Made by a program: the position numbers and the translations under genes. Below are positions 14,510 to 21,251 of a stretch of 42,527 nt of DNA, in pieces. Position 1 is the first letter of the stretch. Every line of letters begins with the position of its first letter. The notes under the pieces were generated by a model that ran no database searches, was not told the origin of the DNA, and worked only from the letters and a program-made list of their open reading frames with translations. The stretch comes from a virus, in the IMG/VR virus record IMGVR_UViG_3300030102_006951, positions 1 through 42,527 of that record. One strand, 5' to 3'.

Positions 14510-14827
14510 ATGAAACTGGAAGAACAATTAACTCAAGAAGAATTGGTGAAATCATTTGAAATAGTAAATGATGCCTTTCAAGAATATGCAAAAGTAAATA
14601 TAGATGATAAAAAACCATATAGGGAAATATCATTTATTCTATTAGATTTACCAGATACCAAATATGGTGAATACTTAACCAAAGTTTATAGAAGATATGT
14701 CGCATTCGAAGAAGATAATAATATAAGTTTACTACTATCCAGTTCTTGTATCCATTTAACAAATGAAATGGGTGAAAGATACTATAAACAATACAAACAA
14801 TCCATTTTAGCACCAGAACCAATTTAA
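14510..14827 (+). CDS. unknown phage protein
   Basis: 105 residues, helical and acidic (KLEEQLTQEELVKSFEIVND; PDTKYGEYLTKVYRRYVAFE). Last gene of the 13872 operon. Not recognised. Confidence 0.8.
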   Translation: MKLEEQLTQEELVKSFEIVNDAFQEYAKVNIDDKKPYREISFILLDLPDTKYGEYLTKVYRRYVAFEEDNNISLLLSSSCIHLTNEMGERYYKQYKQSILAPEPI

Positions 14828-14865
14828 CCCACTTTTTGGGGGCGAAAATATAAATACTATACACT

Positions 14866-15195
14866 ATGGAAACAAATCACATATACAAAGACATTAACAA
14901 TAGACAAGTATATCCAAAGTTTAAACTAAACGGATTCACTAATAACATACTAACTTGTACTCTATATGTAAAGAGAAATATACCAACATGGATTCCATTT
15001 AAAAAGTCAAAAATATACTATAAAGAAATAGCAACTAGCATAGCCACTGATAACTTAGAAACTATAGTGGAATGGACATATGATGATTACCATAATCTGG
15101 TACTAAAAACACTACAAGATTATAACAATAGTAGTGGTATAAAAAATGCTATAAATAATAAAATAAATACACTAAATAATTTGGTCGTTTCATAA
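14866..15195 (+). CDS. unknown phage protein
   Basis: 109 residues. Beta-like middle (FTNNILTCTLYVKRNIPTWI) and helical end. The upstream TTTTTGGGGG and TATACACT at 14858 form a poor promoter; the ATG follows TATACACT directly. The last codons (NNLVVS, stop) carry the next TTTGG. Not recognised. Confidence 0.8.
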   Translation: METNHIYKDINNRQVYPKFKLNGFTNNILTCTLYVKRNIPTWIPFKKSKIYYKEIATSIATDNLETIVEWTYDDYHNLVLKTLQDYNNSSGIKNAINNKINTLNNLVVS

Positions 15196-15211
15196 ACTTT
15201 TATTACATTTA
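15180..15211 (+). promoter_or_regulatory. promoter of the gene at 15216
   Basis: -33 TTTGG 15180-15184 inside the preceding CDS, 19-nt spacer, -7 TACATTTA 15204-15211; ATG 4 nt later (leaderless). Confidence 0.84.
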
Positions 15212-15215
15212 TATC

Positions 15216-15488
15216 ATGAAAGAATTTAATAACATTTTACATAGAAGAACTTACACTAACAATAACAAAAAAACCATGACACTAATAATGGATGGTGAAC
15301 ATAATTTATGGTTTCATCATAGTGGTATTAATAATGATTTTGATAATGTAACTGAACAACTTTTAGATGAACAAAATACTACGTGTGAAATACCATACAA
15401 GTTGTCAGCAGTAGAGAAATCTTTACTTAAGATTTTTACTAAAGACTCTATGGAAATTATAACTAATTCACATGTGCAAAATAGTTAA
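15216..15488 (+). CDS. unknown phage protein
   Basis: 90 residues. Beta-like middle (TMTLIMDGEHNLWFHHSG) and helical end (LSAVEKSLLKIFTKDSMEII). Probably leaderless. Last gene before the non-coding island. Not recognised. Confidence 0.8.
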   Translation: MKEFNNILHRRTYTNNNKKTMTLIMDGEHNLWFHHSGINNDFDNVTEQLLDEQNTTCEIPYKLSAVEKSLLKIFTKDSMEIITNSHVQNS

Positions 15489-15517
15489 CAATACTACTTG
15501 TTTTCATCGTGTTGTAA

Positions 15518-15537
15518 ATGTACACATTTGTGTACAT
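15518..15537 (+). repeat. 20-bp palindrome, copy 2
   Basis: ATGTACACATTTGTGTACAT, identical to the copy at 1671, 29 nt after the last gene of the left block. Confidence 0.7.
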
Positions 15538-15942
15538 GGAAAGCCATTTTAATGGCTTCTAAGACACTATCTTTTTGTCTTTGTCATTGTACCAGTTATA
15601 TGTACTTTTTGTACCTATACGCACACGTTATGACTATTTTAGGGTTTGTGGGTAATCGTGGTAAATGGTGGGATAGAGTGGGTTTTTGTGTAAAACGCTT
15701 AAAATGGAACTTATGAATATATACTAATACCACATAATAAGTTAAAGACTTAAAGATATCCTGTATATTTTTCTGTCATTTTTTTTAGGACAATCCCTTC
15801 CTAGCCTCTAAAAAACGCATTTTTTAAAGTTTGCACATATAGGATTATATGTACCTATTTAGTAATCTATTGTACCGCCCCTTAAATACCAGACCGCCCC
15901 ACAATTTACCACCAGATAATTCTGGTTCATGCGCATCCTAAA

Positions 15943-15962
15943 ATATACACAATTGTGTACAT
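15943..15962 (+). repeat. palindrome variant, copy 3
   Basis: ATATACACAATTGTGTACAT: perfect TACACAATTGTGTA core, one arm mismatch relative to copies 1 and 2. Confidence 0.6.
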
Positions 15963-16059
15963 GTGCGCGAGGGCTTTACGCTGAGCTTATGAACCATGTG
16001 AAAATATATAAGATTATATATAATGTGATAGGTATAAACCACAAAGCCCCAGAGCAAAT

Positions 16060-16104
16060 GAATGCTTTGGGTGCGTGAAATCTAGTCCACTATTTGTGGG
16101 TAGA
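16060..16104 (-). ncRNA. putative minus-strand small RNA, divergent member of the GAGTAGACTCC family
   Basis: Downstream of the minus promoter at 16110-16141 the transcript has a CCAC/GTGG hairpin followed by ACTAGATTTCACGCAC, which parallels the hairpin-GAGTAGACTCC-nnCACGC order of the other members; the plus-strand 9-mer GTGCGTGAA is shared with the copy at 16325. A hairpin with an 8-bp stem (16049-16070) lies at the 3' side, without a clear U-tract. 3' end uncertain. Confidence 0.4.
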
Positions 16105-16109
16105 TGGGT

Positions 16110-16141
16110 GCAATATACGAAATATATTTTAGGTAACCAAA
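16110..16141 (-). promoter_or_regulatory. minus-strand promoter in the non-coding island
   Basis: Read on the minus strand: -33 TTTGG (complement of 16137-16141), 19-nt spacer, -7 TATATTGC (complement of 16110-16117). Confidence 0.72.
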
Positions 16142-16167
16142 TATAAATTAAAAAACTTTAATTTCAG

Positions 16168-16230
16168 GCTAAAAAAATACCCTATAAAATATAGGGCAAT
16201 AGTATTCCGCTGGGCGTTCTAAGAACACCA
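16168..16230 (-). ncRNA. minus-strand small RNA with two hairpins
   Basis: A full minus promoter (16234-16265) is followed by hairpin GGTGTTC/GAACGCC (complement of 16213-16229, loop TTA, one G-U) and then the terminator CCCTATA/TATAGGG with T7. No ORF. A compact ~60-nt small RNA; target unknown. Confidence 0.72.
16171..16196 (-). terminator. terminator of the minus-strand small RNA
   Basis: Stem CCCTATA/TATAGGG (16180-16186 with 16190-16196), minus-strand T7 at 16177-16171. Confidence 0.82.
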
Positions 16231-16233
16231 ATA

Positions 16234-16265
16234 CAAAGGTACAAAAAGACATTTAGAATTCCAAA
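16234..16265 (-). promoter_or_regulatory. minus-strand promoter of the small RNA at 16168-16230
   Basis: Minus strand: -33 TTTGG (16265-16261), 19-nt spacer, -7 TACCTTTG (16241-16234). Confidence 0.8.
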
Positions 16266-16311
16266 TAAAATGGTATATAAATCATGATAAAAATTCAGGC
16301 TTAATTTAGGG

Positions 16312-16380
16312 GTAAAAAAGTAAGTGCGTGAAGGAGTCTACTCTCTCGGTTTTATTTCAGAACCAGACCTGTATTAACTA
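16312..16380 (-). ncRNA. small RNA of the GAGTAGACTCC family, copy A
   Basis: Minus transcript from the promoter at 16386-16417: a GGTT/AACC hairpin, then GAGTAGACTCC (complement of 16333-16343), TTCACGCAC and a T6 tract (16319-16314). No ORF. Same layout as the copies at 17.7, 31.7 and 42.2 kb. Confidence 0.62.
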
Positions 16381-16385
16381 CACTA

Positions 16386-16417
16386 CTAATATCGGAATAA
16401 TAAATGACAATACCAAA
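16386..16417 (-). promoter_or_regulatory. minus-strand promoter of small RNA copy A
   Basis: Minus strand: -33 TTTGG (16417-16413), 19-nt spacer, -7 GATATTAG (16393-16386). Confidence 0.75.
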
Positions 16418-16548
16418 TATATAAGACTATATTTTAAAAAAAGATTTTATAGTATATTATATAGATAAATTTTTATGACTGTATATACTGATTTTACAGA
16501 TGGTTCAGGATTTAATATAAAAAAAAATGAAAAATATATTGTATTATA

Positions 16549-16580
16549 TTTGGATATATGGATTTAATTGCTTTACTTTG
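16549..16580 (+). promoter_or_regulatory. promoter of the DUF932-like gene
   Basis: -33 TTTGG 16549-16553, 19-nt spacer, -7 TTACTTTG 16573-16580 (T instead of A at position 2). Confidence 0.7.
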
Positions 16581-16636
16581 TACCGTTCGATTTAAGAACA
16601 GATTTTTATTGTCAAACCATTTAAATGATTATTATG

Positions 16637-17560
16637 GAAAATTTAGATTTAAAAGTTAAAGAGATTCTAGAAGGTAACGGCTTGGATTTCGAAATTAAGA
16701 AAGTTCCTTTAGTAGGGAAGCAACTAGTAACTACCATCAGCGAAGGCGGTGACCTAGTTGATGACGTCAACTTGATTCACAGTCCTTATTATGGATTGTT
16801 GAATACTAAAAGCGGTAACTTCATTAACACAGTTAAGGAGGGTTATACTGTATCTCAGAATTCAGAGATAGTTGAACTAGTACTTAGAGGGATGCAAGGT
16901 TTCGGTGAGTTGAGCGTTTCGAATGCGGGTTCTATCAATGATGGTAGAAAGGTATACATTCAATTGGCTATTGAAGGGATGAGTAAAGTGGGCAATGACT
17001 CTATTAAGCGGTTTGTCACTGTTATTGATTCTAATGATGGTTCTACGGGATTAGGTGTTGGTATTGGTGACTTGACTATGTCATGTCAGAATCAGTTTTT
17101 CAGTTTCTATAGGAGCGGTCAAGCAAAGATGCGCCACACGGCTAGTCTAGAAACTAGACTTAAGGAGATTCCTAGTCTTATTCACTTAGCGTTGGATAAT
17201 TCGCTTAAGCAGATTGACATGTATAACGAATTTGTCAAGGTTGGGGTTTCGGATAGAAATATCCACGACATGGTTAAGATGCAAGTGGGGATTTCTAAGT
17301 TGTCATCTGTAGGTGATATCTCAGATGCTTCCACCAAGGTAACCAATGCAATGAACACACTGTACGATATGATTCGTGTAGAGGTTGCGCAGAAGGGTAA
17401 GAACGTTTGGGGATTACACAGTGGGGTAACTAGATGGACTACTCATGAGAAGTCAGCACCACGTAGAGAGAATGGTAGAATTGAGAGCGCGATGCTTTCG
17501 ACTAACTACAAGACCAATCAGAAGTCACTTGACTTTGCTAGAGAATTGGCTTTAGTATAA
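16637..17560 (+). CDS. DUF932-family phage/plasmid protein
   Basis: 307 residues from the ATG at 16637; the ATG at 16625 is less likely because the closer one follows the ATTATT leader usual here. The body matches the DUF932 (phage/plasmid-like) pattern: SPYYGLLNTKSGNFINTVKE, a GFGELSVSNAG strand, KVYIQLAIEG, RFVTVIDSNDGSTGLGVGIG, then CQNQFFSFYR and a helical half. The tail has WGLHSGVTRWTTHE. Family members occur in phages and plasmids and have no proven role. The G+C content is visibly higher than in the neighbours, suggesting recent acquisition. Terminator follows at 17575. Confidence 0.85.
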   Translation, partial: ENLDLKVKEILEGNGLDFEIKKVPLVGKQLVTTISEGGDLVDDVNLIHSPYYGLLNTKSGNFINTVKEGYTVSQNSEIVELVLRGMQGFGELSVSNAGSINDGRKVYIQLAIEGMSKVGNDSIKRFVTVIDSNDGSTGLGVGIGDLTMSCQNQFFSFYRSGQAKMRHTASLETRLKEIPSLIHLALDNSLKQIDMYNEFVKVGVSDRNIHDMVKMQVGISKLSSVGDISDASTKVTNAMNTLYDMIRVEVAQKGKNVWGLHSGVTRWTTHEKSAPRRENGRIESAMLSTNYKTNQKSLDFARELALV

Positions 17561-17574
17561 TTCCTAAGGTATGC

Positions 17575-17609
17575 AAGGAATGTGGGTACAAGTTATCCAC
17601 ATTCTTTTG
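17575..17609 (+). terminator. terminator of the DUF932-like gene
   Basis: Stem GAATGTGG/CCACATTC (17578-17585 with 17597-17604), extended by A/T and G-U pairs, then TTTTG. Confidence 0.8.
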
Positions 17610-17621
17610 TTAATAACTAAA

Positions 17622-17653
17622 TTTGCAATTGTCGATTTTATTTCGTACTTTTG
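17622..17653 (+). promoter_or_regulatory. orphan + strand promoter facing small RNA copy B
   Basis: -33 TTTGC 17622-17626, 19-nt spacer, -7 TACTTTTG 17646-17653, the closest match here to the cellular Bacteroidota consensus. It would transcribe into the minus-strand small RNA, giving an antisense transcript. Confidence 0.68.
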
Positions 17654-17676
17654 CAAATTTTTTATTTTTGGGGTAT

Positions 17677-17748
17677 AAAAAAAATAGGGGTAGGTTGGAG
17701 TCTACTCTTTCACTATTTTAGTAGCGACCCGTTTCTCTTTCGAACTAA
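17677..17748 (-). ncRNA. small RNA of the GAGTAGACTCC family, copy B
   Basis: Minus transcript: AACGGG, hairpin TCGCTA/TAGTGA (loop CTAAAA), then GAGTAGACTCC (complement of 17697-17707), ACCTACCCC and a T8 tract (17684-17677). No ORF. The hairpin differs in sequence from the other copies but occupies the same place. Confidence 0.65.
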
Positions 17749-17753
17749 CAATA

Positions 17754-17785
17754 CAAATATCGGAATAATAATCGAGACTACCAAA
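17754..17785 (-). promoter_or_regulatory. minus-strand promoter of small RNA copy B
   Basis: Minus strand: -33 TTTGG (17785-17781), 19-nt spacer, -7 GATATTTG (17761-17754). Confidence 0.8.
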
Positions 17786-17826
17786 CTTTAAGGGAAAAAA
17801 AATAAAAAAAAATATATTGTATTATA

Positions 17827-17858
17827 TTAGGATATATTAAATATTATTTGTAATATTG
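17827..17858 (+). promoter_or_regulatory. promoter of the SprT-like gene
   Basis: -33 TTAGG 17827-17831, 19-nt spacer, -7 TAATATTG 17851-17858. Confidence 0.75.
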
Positions 17859-17887
17859 TACCATCGTTAAACAATTAAATAATTACT

Positions 17888-18418
17888 ATGAAAAATTTTG
17901 AATCAGTATCGGAGGTTGAGGCGTATGCTAAGAAGTTAATGGATGTAGAGTATGACATTAATATAGATGGCCTTATGCACCATGTTAACCCTAGAGATAT
18001 AGGTTATAGATTTGAATGGGATAATGCTAAGAATAGATTTGGTATTTGTAGGTACTCAAGAAGGGTTATTGGATTATCTTTACCATTGGTTGAGGGTAAC
18101 CTAGATAATTTCACTCAGATTAATGACACTATATTACATGAGATTGCCCATGCTATATCATATGAGATACATGGTAGAAAGGGTATGGGTCATGGTGAGT
18201 TTTGGAAACATGTTGCTAGGTCAATCGGTTGTAATGCCAAGAGGTGTTATAATATTAATAGCGTGAATACACCTCAGTATAAATACACTCTTACATGTGA
18301 TAGTTGTGGTAAAGTTAGTCATGCAAGGAGAATGGGCAGTAGTCAGTATTCATGTGGTACTTGTTCACCAAGAAAATTCAATGAAGATTTTATTTTAAAA
18401 GTTGTAAAGAATTATTAG
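17888..18418 (+). CDS. SprT-like zinc metallopeptidase
   Basis: 176 residues. The catalytic motif HEIAH (H84, E85, H88) is followed by GHGEFW with the third ligand H102, as in SprT/Spartan-like proteases. A C-terminal zinc ribbon has C137-x2-C140 and C156-x2-C159. Cellular relatives act on protein-DNA crosslinks; many phages carry SprT-like proteins of unproven role. All metal ligands are present, so it should be active. Own promoter; the next gene has one too, overlapping the end of this region. Confidence 0.92.
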   Translation: MKNFESVSEVEAYAKKLMDVEYDINIDGLMHHVNPRDIGYRFEWDNAKNRFGICRYSRRVIGLSLPLVEGNLDNFTQINDTILHEIAHAISYEIHGRKGMGHGEFWKHVARSIGCNAKRCYNINSVNTPQYKYTLTCDSCGKVSHARRMGSSQYSCGTCSPRKFNEDFILKVVKNY

Positions 18419-18446
18419 GATATATTAAATATTATTTGTAATATTG
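18415..18446 (+). promoter_or_regulatory. promoter of the gene at 18476
   Basis: -33 TTAGG 18415-18419 overlapping the preceding stop codon, 19-nt spacer, -7 TAATATTG 18439-18446; nearly identical to the promoter at 17827. Confidence 0.76.
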
Positions 18447-18475
18447 TATTGTCGTTAAATTAAAACAAAAAAATT

Positions 18476-19096
18476 ATGAAAACTAAAGAGCGTATTGAGG
18501 AGCAAAAAAGAAATGATGTTGAGTTTATCATTTCGGCAGTAACATGCGAATTGGATAGTATGGTATATTTAGAGTATTTCTCAACCTATGAAAATAATGG
18601 TGGTATGGCATGGTTCTTTGATGAGTGTGTAGATATCACTCACAAGATTATGTTTACAGAGGGTTCGGCTTATTTAAAGTGGCTTGACCATTGGATAGAC
18701 ACAGATGACGTTAAGAGGTGTAAATCTTTTTCTGAGGTTACAAATGAAACTTGCTTTGATTGGTATCATATGAATGAAGCCAAAAAAGAATTTCAGTCAA
18801 GATATAATAAGGATGAGAATATTGATGAGCAAGTATCTGAACGTATAGGTGGTCTTCTTAACTTATTTGAAACTGAAGAACATAGGGATAAGATAATATT
18901 AGATGCAGTTGCTTATTCTAAAATTCAAAGGAATAGAAAGAAGATGAAGGAATGGACAAACAGAGTAAAACCAATTATAGATAAATTGAAAGAAATTAAT
19001 GTGGATGGTGAGGAGATGCAATACATATTGGAGGAAGTTGGTATGGATGAGCAAATGTATAAGCAGTTAGATAAATTTTTTAATCGAGAATTTTAA
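18476..19096 (+). CDS. helical protein, unknown function
   Basis: 206 residues, almost all helical and charged. Segments include MAWFFDECVDITHKIMFTEG, YLKWLDHWIDTDDVKRCKSF and CFDWYHMNEAKKEFQSRYNK. Soluble; no motif recognised. The small gene at 19102 starts 5 nt after the stop. Confidence 0.87.
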   Translation: MKTKERIEEQKRNDVEFIISAVTCELDSMVYLEYFSTYENNGGMAWFFDECVDITHKIMFTEGSAYLKWLDHWIDTDDVKRCKSFSEVTNETCFDWYHMNEAKKEFQSRYNKDENIDEQVSERIGGLLNLFETEEHRDKIILDAVAYSKIQRNRKKMKEWTNRVKPIIDKLKEINVDGEEMQYILEEVGMDEQMYKQLDKFFNREF

Positions 19097-19101
19097 AAAC
19101 T

Positions 19102-19287
19102 ATGAAGACATTTGAAATTAAGCAAGGTAGGTGGTATATTAACAAAAGGAGTGGAAAAAGTTGGCAACTAAATTGGTTAGATACTGAATTTAACGAAGCA
19201 GTAATGGTCAAAGGTAGTGGGAAGCCATTGACTAAGAGAATAAAATTAAATAATTTTCATAGAAATTGGATTGAGTTTTATTATTAA
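19102..19287 (+). CDS. small basic protein, unknown function
   Basis: 61 residues, basic, beta-like with many Trp (GRWYINKRSGKSWQLNWLDT). SH3-like small barrels have this look, but no family is assigned. Coupled to the gene at 18476. Confidence 0.78.
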   Translation: MKTFEIKQGRWYINKRSGKSWQLNWLDTEFNEAVMVKGSGKPLTKRIKLNNFHRNWIEFYY

Positions 19288-19290
19288 TTA

Positions 19291-19322
19291 TTTGGTAGTG
19301 TAGGATATTTTTTGTATATTGC
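19291..19322 (+). promoter_or_regulatory. promoter of the gene at 19352
   Basis: -33 TTTGG 19291-19295, 19-nt spacer, -7 TATATTGC 19315-19322. Confidence 0.8.
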
Positions 19323-19351
19323 ACTATCGTTAAACATTAAAACAAATAATT

Positions 19352-19798
19352 ATGAGAAATTCTAAAGATGAAATTAATGCAATACTAGAGAACTTTATTA
19401 TTTATGCTTGTGGCAGTAATGATAAAGAGAGGGATATATTAGAGGATACGTTAAATGATTACCAAGAGGTAATGTCTAATGAGGGTTGTGGATTGGAAGA
19501 TTGTCCATTTCTGAATGATGATGATGATAATAACAATAATGAGGATAGTGAAGCAATAGATTGTAAAGTCATAGTTGGTAATATTACATTCTTAGACCCA
19601 CAAATAGATGGTGAACATAAAGCCATTATTAATGAGGTTGGTGGTATATACCATATTGTTGGTGAGGATAAAGCCAATAAGGTTGGTGAAGATATGTTAA
19701 AGTATTTTGACTCTTATATGGTGTTACCTAGTTATAAAGGTGAGATAATAATTGACGATGAGCATAATTATCAAATGATATATAACGAAATTTTTTAA
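19352..19798 (+). CDS. acidic protein with an Asp/Asn-rich linker
   Basis: 148 residues. The N-terminal helical part has Cys residues (NEGCGLEDCPF), then an Asp/Asn stretch (about 51-65), then a beta-rich domain (CKVIVGNITFLDPQIDGEHK; GGIYHIVGEDKANKVGEDML). Two-domain acidic protein; not recognised. Confidence 0.85.
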   Translation: MRNSKDEINAILENFIIYACGSNDKERDILEDTLNDYQEVMSNEGCGLEDCPFLNDDDDNNNNEDSEAIDCKVIVGNITFLDPQIDGEHKAIINEVGGIYHIVGEDKANKVGEDMLKYFDSYMVLPSYKGEIIIDDEHNYQMIYNEIF

Positions 19799-19815
19799 AA
19801 ATATATGCTATAATA

Positions 19816-19847
19816 TTTGGTAGTTTAAAAAACTATTTGTATATTTA
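19816..19847 (+). promoter_or_regulatory. promoter of the GP88-like gene
   Basis: -33 TTTGG 19816-19820, 19-nt spacer, -7 TATATTTA 19840-19847. Confidence 0.85.
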
Positions 19848-19876
19848 CAACGTCAAACATTAAAAGTATATATATC

Positions 19877-20710
19877 ATGAATTATTATATTCCAAACAAT
19901 TTATTATCAACAGAGAATGCTAAAACTAGTAAAGGTGAAAAGTTAGGTGTTACTACTTATATATCTTATTTGTCACCACATAAACAAAATAGTAAGGGTA
20001 TTAATTTATGCCCACATGCAAGTGAGGGTTGTGCTAAGGCTTGTTTATTTAAGTCTGGCAGTGCTAGATTTGACGCAGTCCAAGAGGGTAAAATGAATAA
20101 AACTGAATTCTTTTTAGCAGATAGAAAAGCTTATATGGATAAACTATATAACGAATTAAAGAGGGCTGAAAGGTTACACGGAGCAATAGAGGGTGAAAAG
20201 CAATATAAAAAGAACGGTGTTGATGTATTAAGATATAAAAAGTTTGCAGTACGTTTAAATGGAACAACGGACATTGCTTTTGAGAAGTTAAAGGTAAAGG
20301 ATAATAAAAACATTATGGAATTATTTCCTAACATAACTTTTTATGACTATACTAAGAATCATAAAAGAATGTATAAATATTTAAATGGTGGGTTACCTGG
20401 TAATTATCATTTGACTTTTTCTAGAAGTGAAACTAATGACGATATATGCATGGATATACTTTCTAAAGGTGGCAATGTAGCAATGGTCTTTGGTGTTAAA
20501 AACGTTAATGACTTTCCAAGTACTTATAAGGGGTTTAAAGTTATTAATGGTGATGAAACAGATTTACGTTTTATGGATGAGAGCAATGTTATTGTAGGTC
20601 TTAAATATAAGTTAGTCACAGGTAAAGGTACTAAAGGGCAAAACAAAGATAACATTGAAAATAATGATTTCTTAATCGATGTCACCAAATTGGAAACTGA
20701 ATCAGTTTAA
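19877..20710 (+). CDS. GP88-like phage protein with a conserved Cys cluster
   Basis: 277 residues. After NNLLSTENAKTSKGEKLGVT comes the cluster CPHASEGCAKACLFKSG (C45, C52, C56), then KFAVRLNGTTDIAFE, ITFYDYTKNHKRM and SRSETND. The pattern (start LS..N.K..K, C-P...GC...C, R.N...D, YDYTK) is that of the phage GP88/DUF7227-type family (from memory). The clustered Cys could hold a metal or iron-sulfur centre. Function unknown. Own promoter. Confidence 0.83.
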   Translation: MNYYIPNNLLSTENAKTSKGEKLGVTTYISYLSPHKQNSKGINLCPHASEGCAKACLFKSGSARFDAVQEGKMNKTEFFLADRKAYMDKLYNELKRAERLHGAIEGEKQYKKNGVDVLRYKKFAVRLNGTTDIAFEKLKVKDNKNIMELFPNITFYDYTKNHKRMYKYLNGGLPGNYHLTFSRSETNDDICMDILSKGGNVAMVFGVKNVNDFPSTYKGFKVINGDETDLRFMDESNVIVGLKYKLVTGKGTKGQNKDNIENNDFLIDVTKLETESV

Positions 20711-20727
20711 AAATATATGTCATAATA

Positions 20728-20759
20728 TTTGGTATATTGAAATAAAGTTTGTATATTTA
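20728..20759 (+). promoter_or_regulatory. promoter of the gene at 20788
   Basis: -33 TTTGG 20728-20732, 19-nt spacer, -7 TATATTTA 20752-20759. Confidence 0.85.
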
Positions 20760-20787
20760 CAAAGTCAAACATTAAAAAATATAAAAC

Positions 20788-21120
20788 ATGGGAGCAACAA
20801 CATTTTATAACAGAGGTAAAGGAACAAGTCCAAGAGAGATATTCAAACAAGAGGTTGAAGAGGCACAATGGGAATATGGGCATGGTGGTTATAGTGGTAC
20901 AATTGCAGAGAAGAGTGGTTTTTCTATGTCAAGAAAACCAAGTGACATTGATGCAGATGAGTGGATTGAAATGGTTGAAGAATTCGATTCAGAAGATAGA
21001 GACCAAGAGCATTATTATGATTTGAAGAGGGACTTTAATATCTATGATGACAAGTGGGGGGACGCACTATGTGTACCAACAGATGACGGCTTTATCTTTT
21101 GTGGTTGGGCTAGTTGTTAA
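20788..21120 (+). CDS. conserved phage protein of the EYGHGGY.GTIAEK type
   Basis: 110 residues. MGATTFYNRGKGTSPREIFK, then EAQWEYGHGGYSGTIAEKSG, is a block recurrent in phage genomes (from memory); the C-terminus DGFIFCGWASC is also typical. Function unknown. Acidic. Terminator follows. Confidence 0.9.
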   Translation: MGATTFYNRGKGTSPREIFKQEVEEAQWEYGHGGYSGTIAEKSGFSMSRKPSDIDADEWIEMVEEFDSEDRDQEHYYDLKRDFNIYDDKWGDALCVPTDDGFIFCGWASC

Positions 21121-21135
21121 CTAGTTGTAAGTATT

Positions 21136-21167
21136 GGGGGTATATATAATATGTACCCCTTTTTTTA
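21136..21167 (+). terminator. rho-independent terminator
   Basis: Stem GGGGTA/TACCCC (21137-21142 with 21154-21159), then T8. Confidence 0.85.
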
Positions 21168-21195
21168 CATCTAATAAAAAATATATACTATTATA

Positions 21196-21227
21196 TTTGG
21201 ATAATTAAAAAACTATTTGTATATTTA
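21196..21227 (+). promoter_or_regulatory. promoter of the gene at 21252
   Basis: -33 TTTGG 21196-21200, 19-nt spacer, -7 TATATTTA 21220-21227; preceded by the A/T block AAAAAATATATACTATTATA shared with other promoters. Confidence 0.86.
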
Positions 21228-21251
21228 CACTATCGTTAAACAAAACATACT

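Larger units (their letters stand above)
15489..16636. other. non-coding island with minus-strand small-RNA promoters
   Basis: 1.15 kb without a convincing gene on either strand. It holds two copies of the 20-bp palindrome family (15518, 15943), a hairpin AAGCCATT/AATGGCTT (15540-15558), two ACCGCCCC boxes 19 bp apart (15874, 15893) and a perfect ACCAGA/TCTGGT hairpin (15911-15926). Three minus-strand promoters with small-RNA-like transcripts lie at 16.1-16.4 kb, and the + promoter of the DUF932-like gene is at the right end. An origin or regulatory centre is possible but unproven. Confidence 0.6.
17561..17887. other. intergenic region with opposed promoters
   Basis: 327 bp without a gene: the terminator of the DUF932-like gene, a + strand promoter with no CDS behind it (17622), the minus-strand small RNA copy B (17677-17748) with its promoter, and the promoter of the SprT-like gene (17827). 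Confidence 0.7.

Noticed and set aside
15498-15716. 72-codon + strand ORF in the non-coding island
   Set aside because: It starts at a TTG upstream of the 20-bp palindrome, runs through the palindrome and two hairpins, has no promoter or typical leader, and its Cys/Phe/Leu-rich composition is unlike the genes here.
15874-15900. Two ACCGCCCC boxes 19 bp apart as iterons
   Set aside because: Only two copies and no further array; noted within the island but too little for an origin call.
17590-17601. Possible DnaA box (TTATCCACA) after the DUF932-like gene
   Set aside because: The nonamer is one arm of the terminator stem GAATGTGG/CCACATTC and stands alone, without a cluster or A/T-rich unwinding repeats that would mark an origin.
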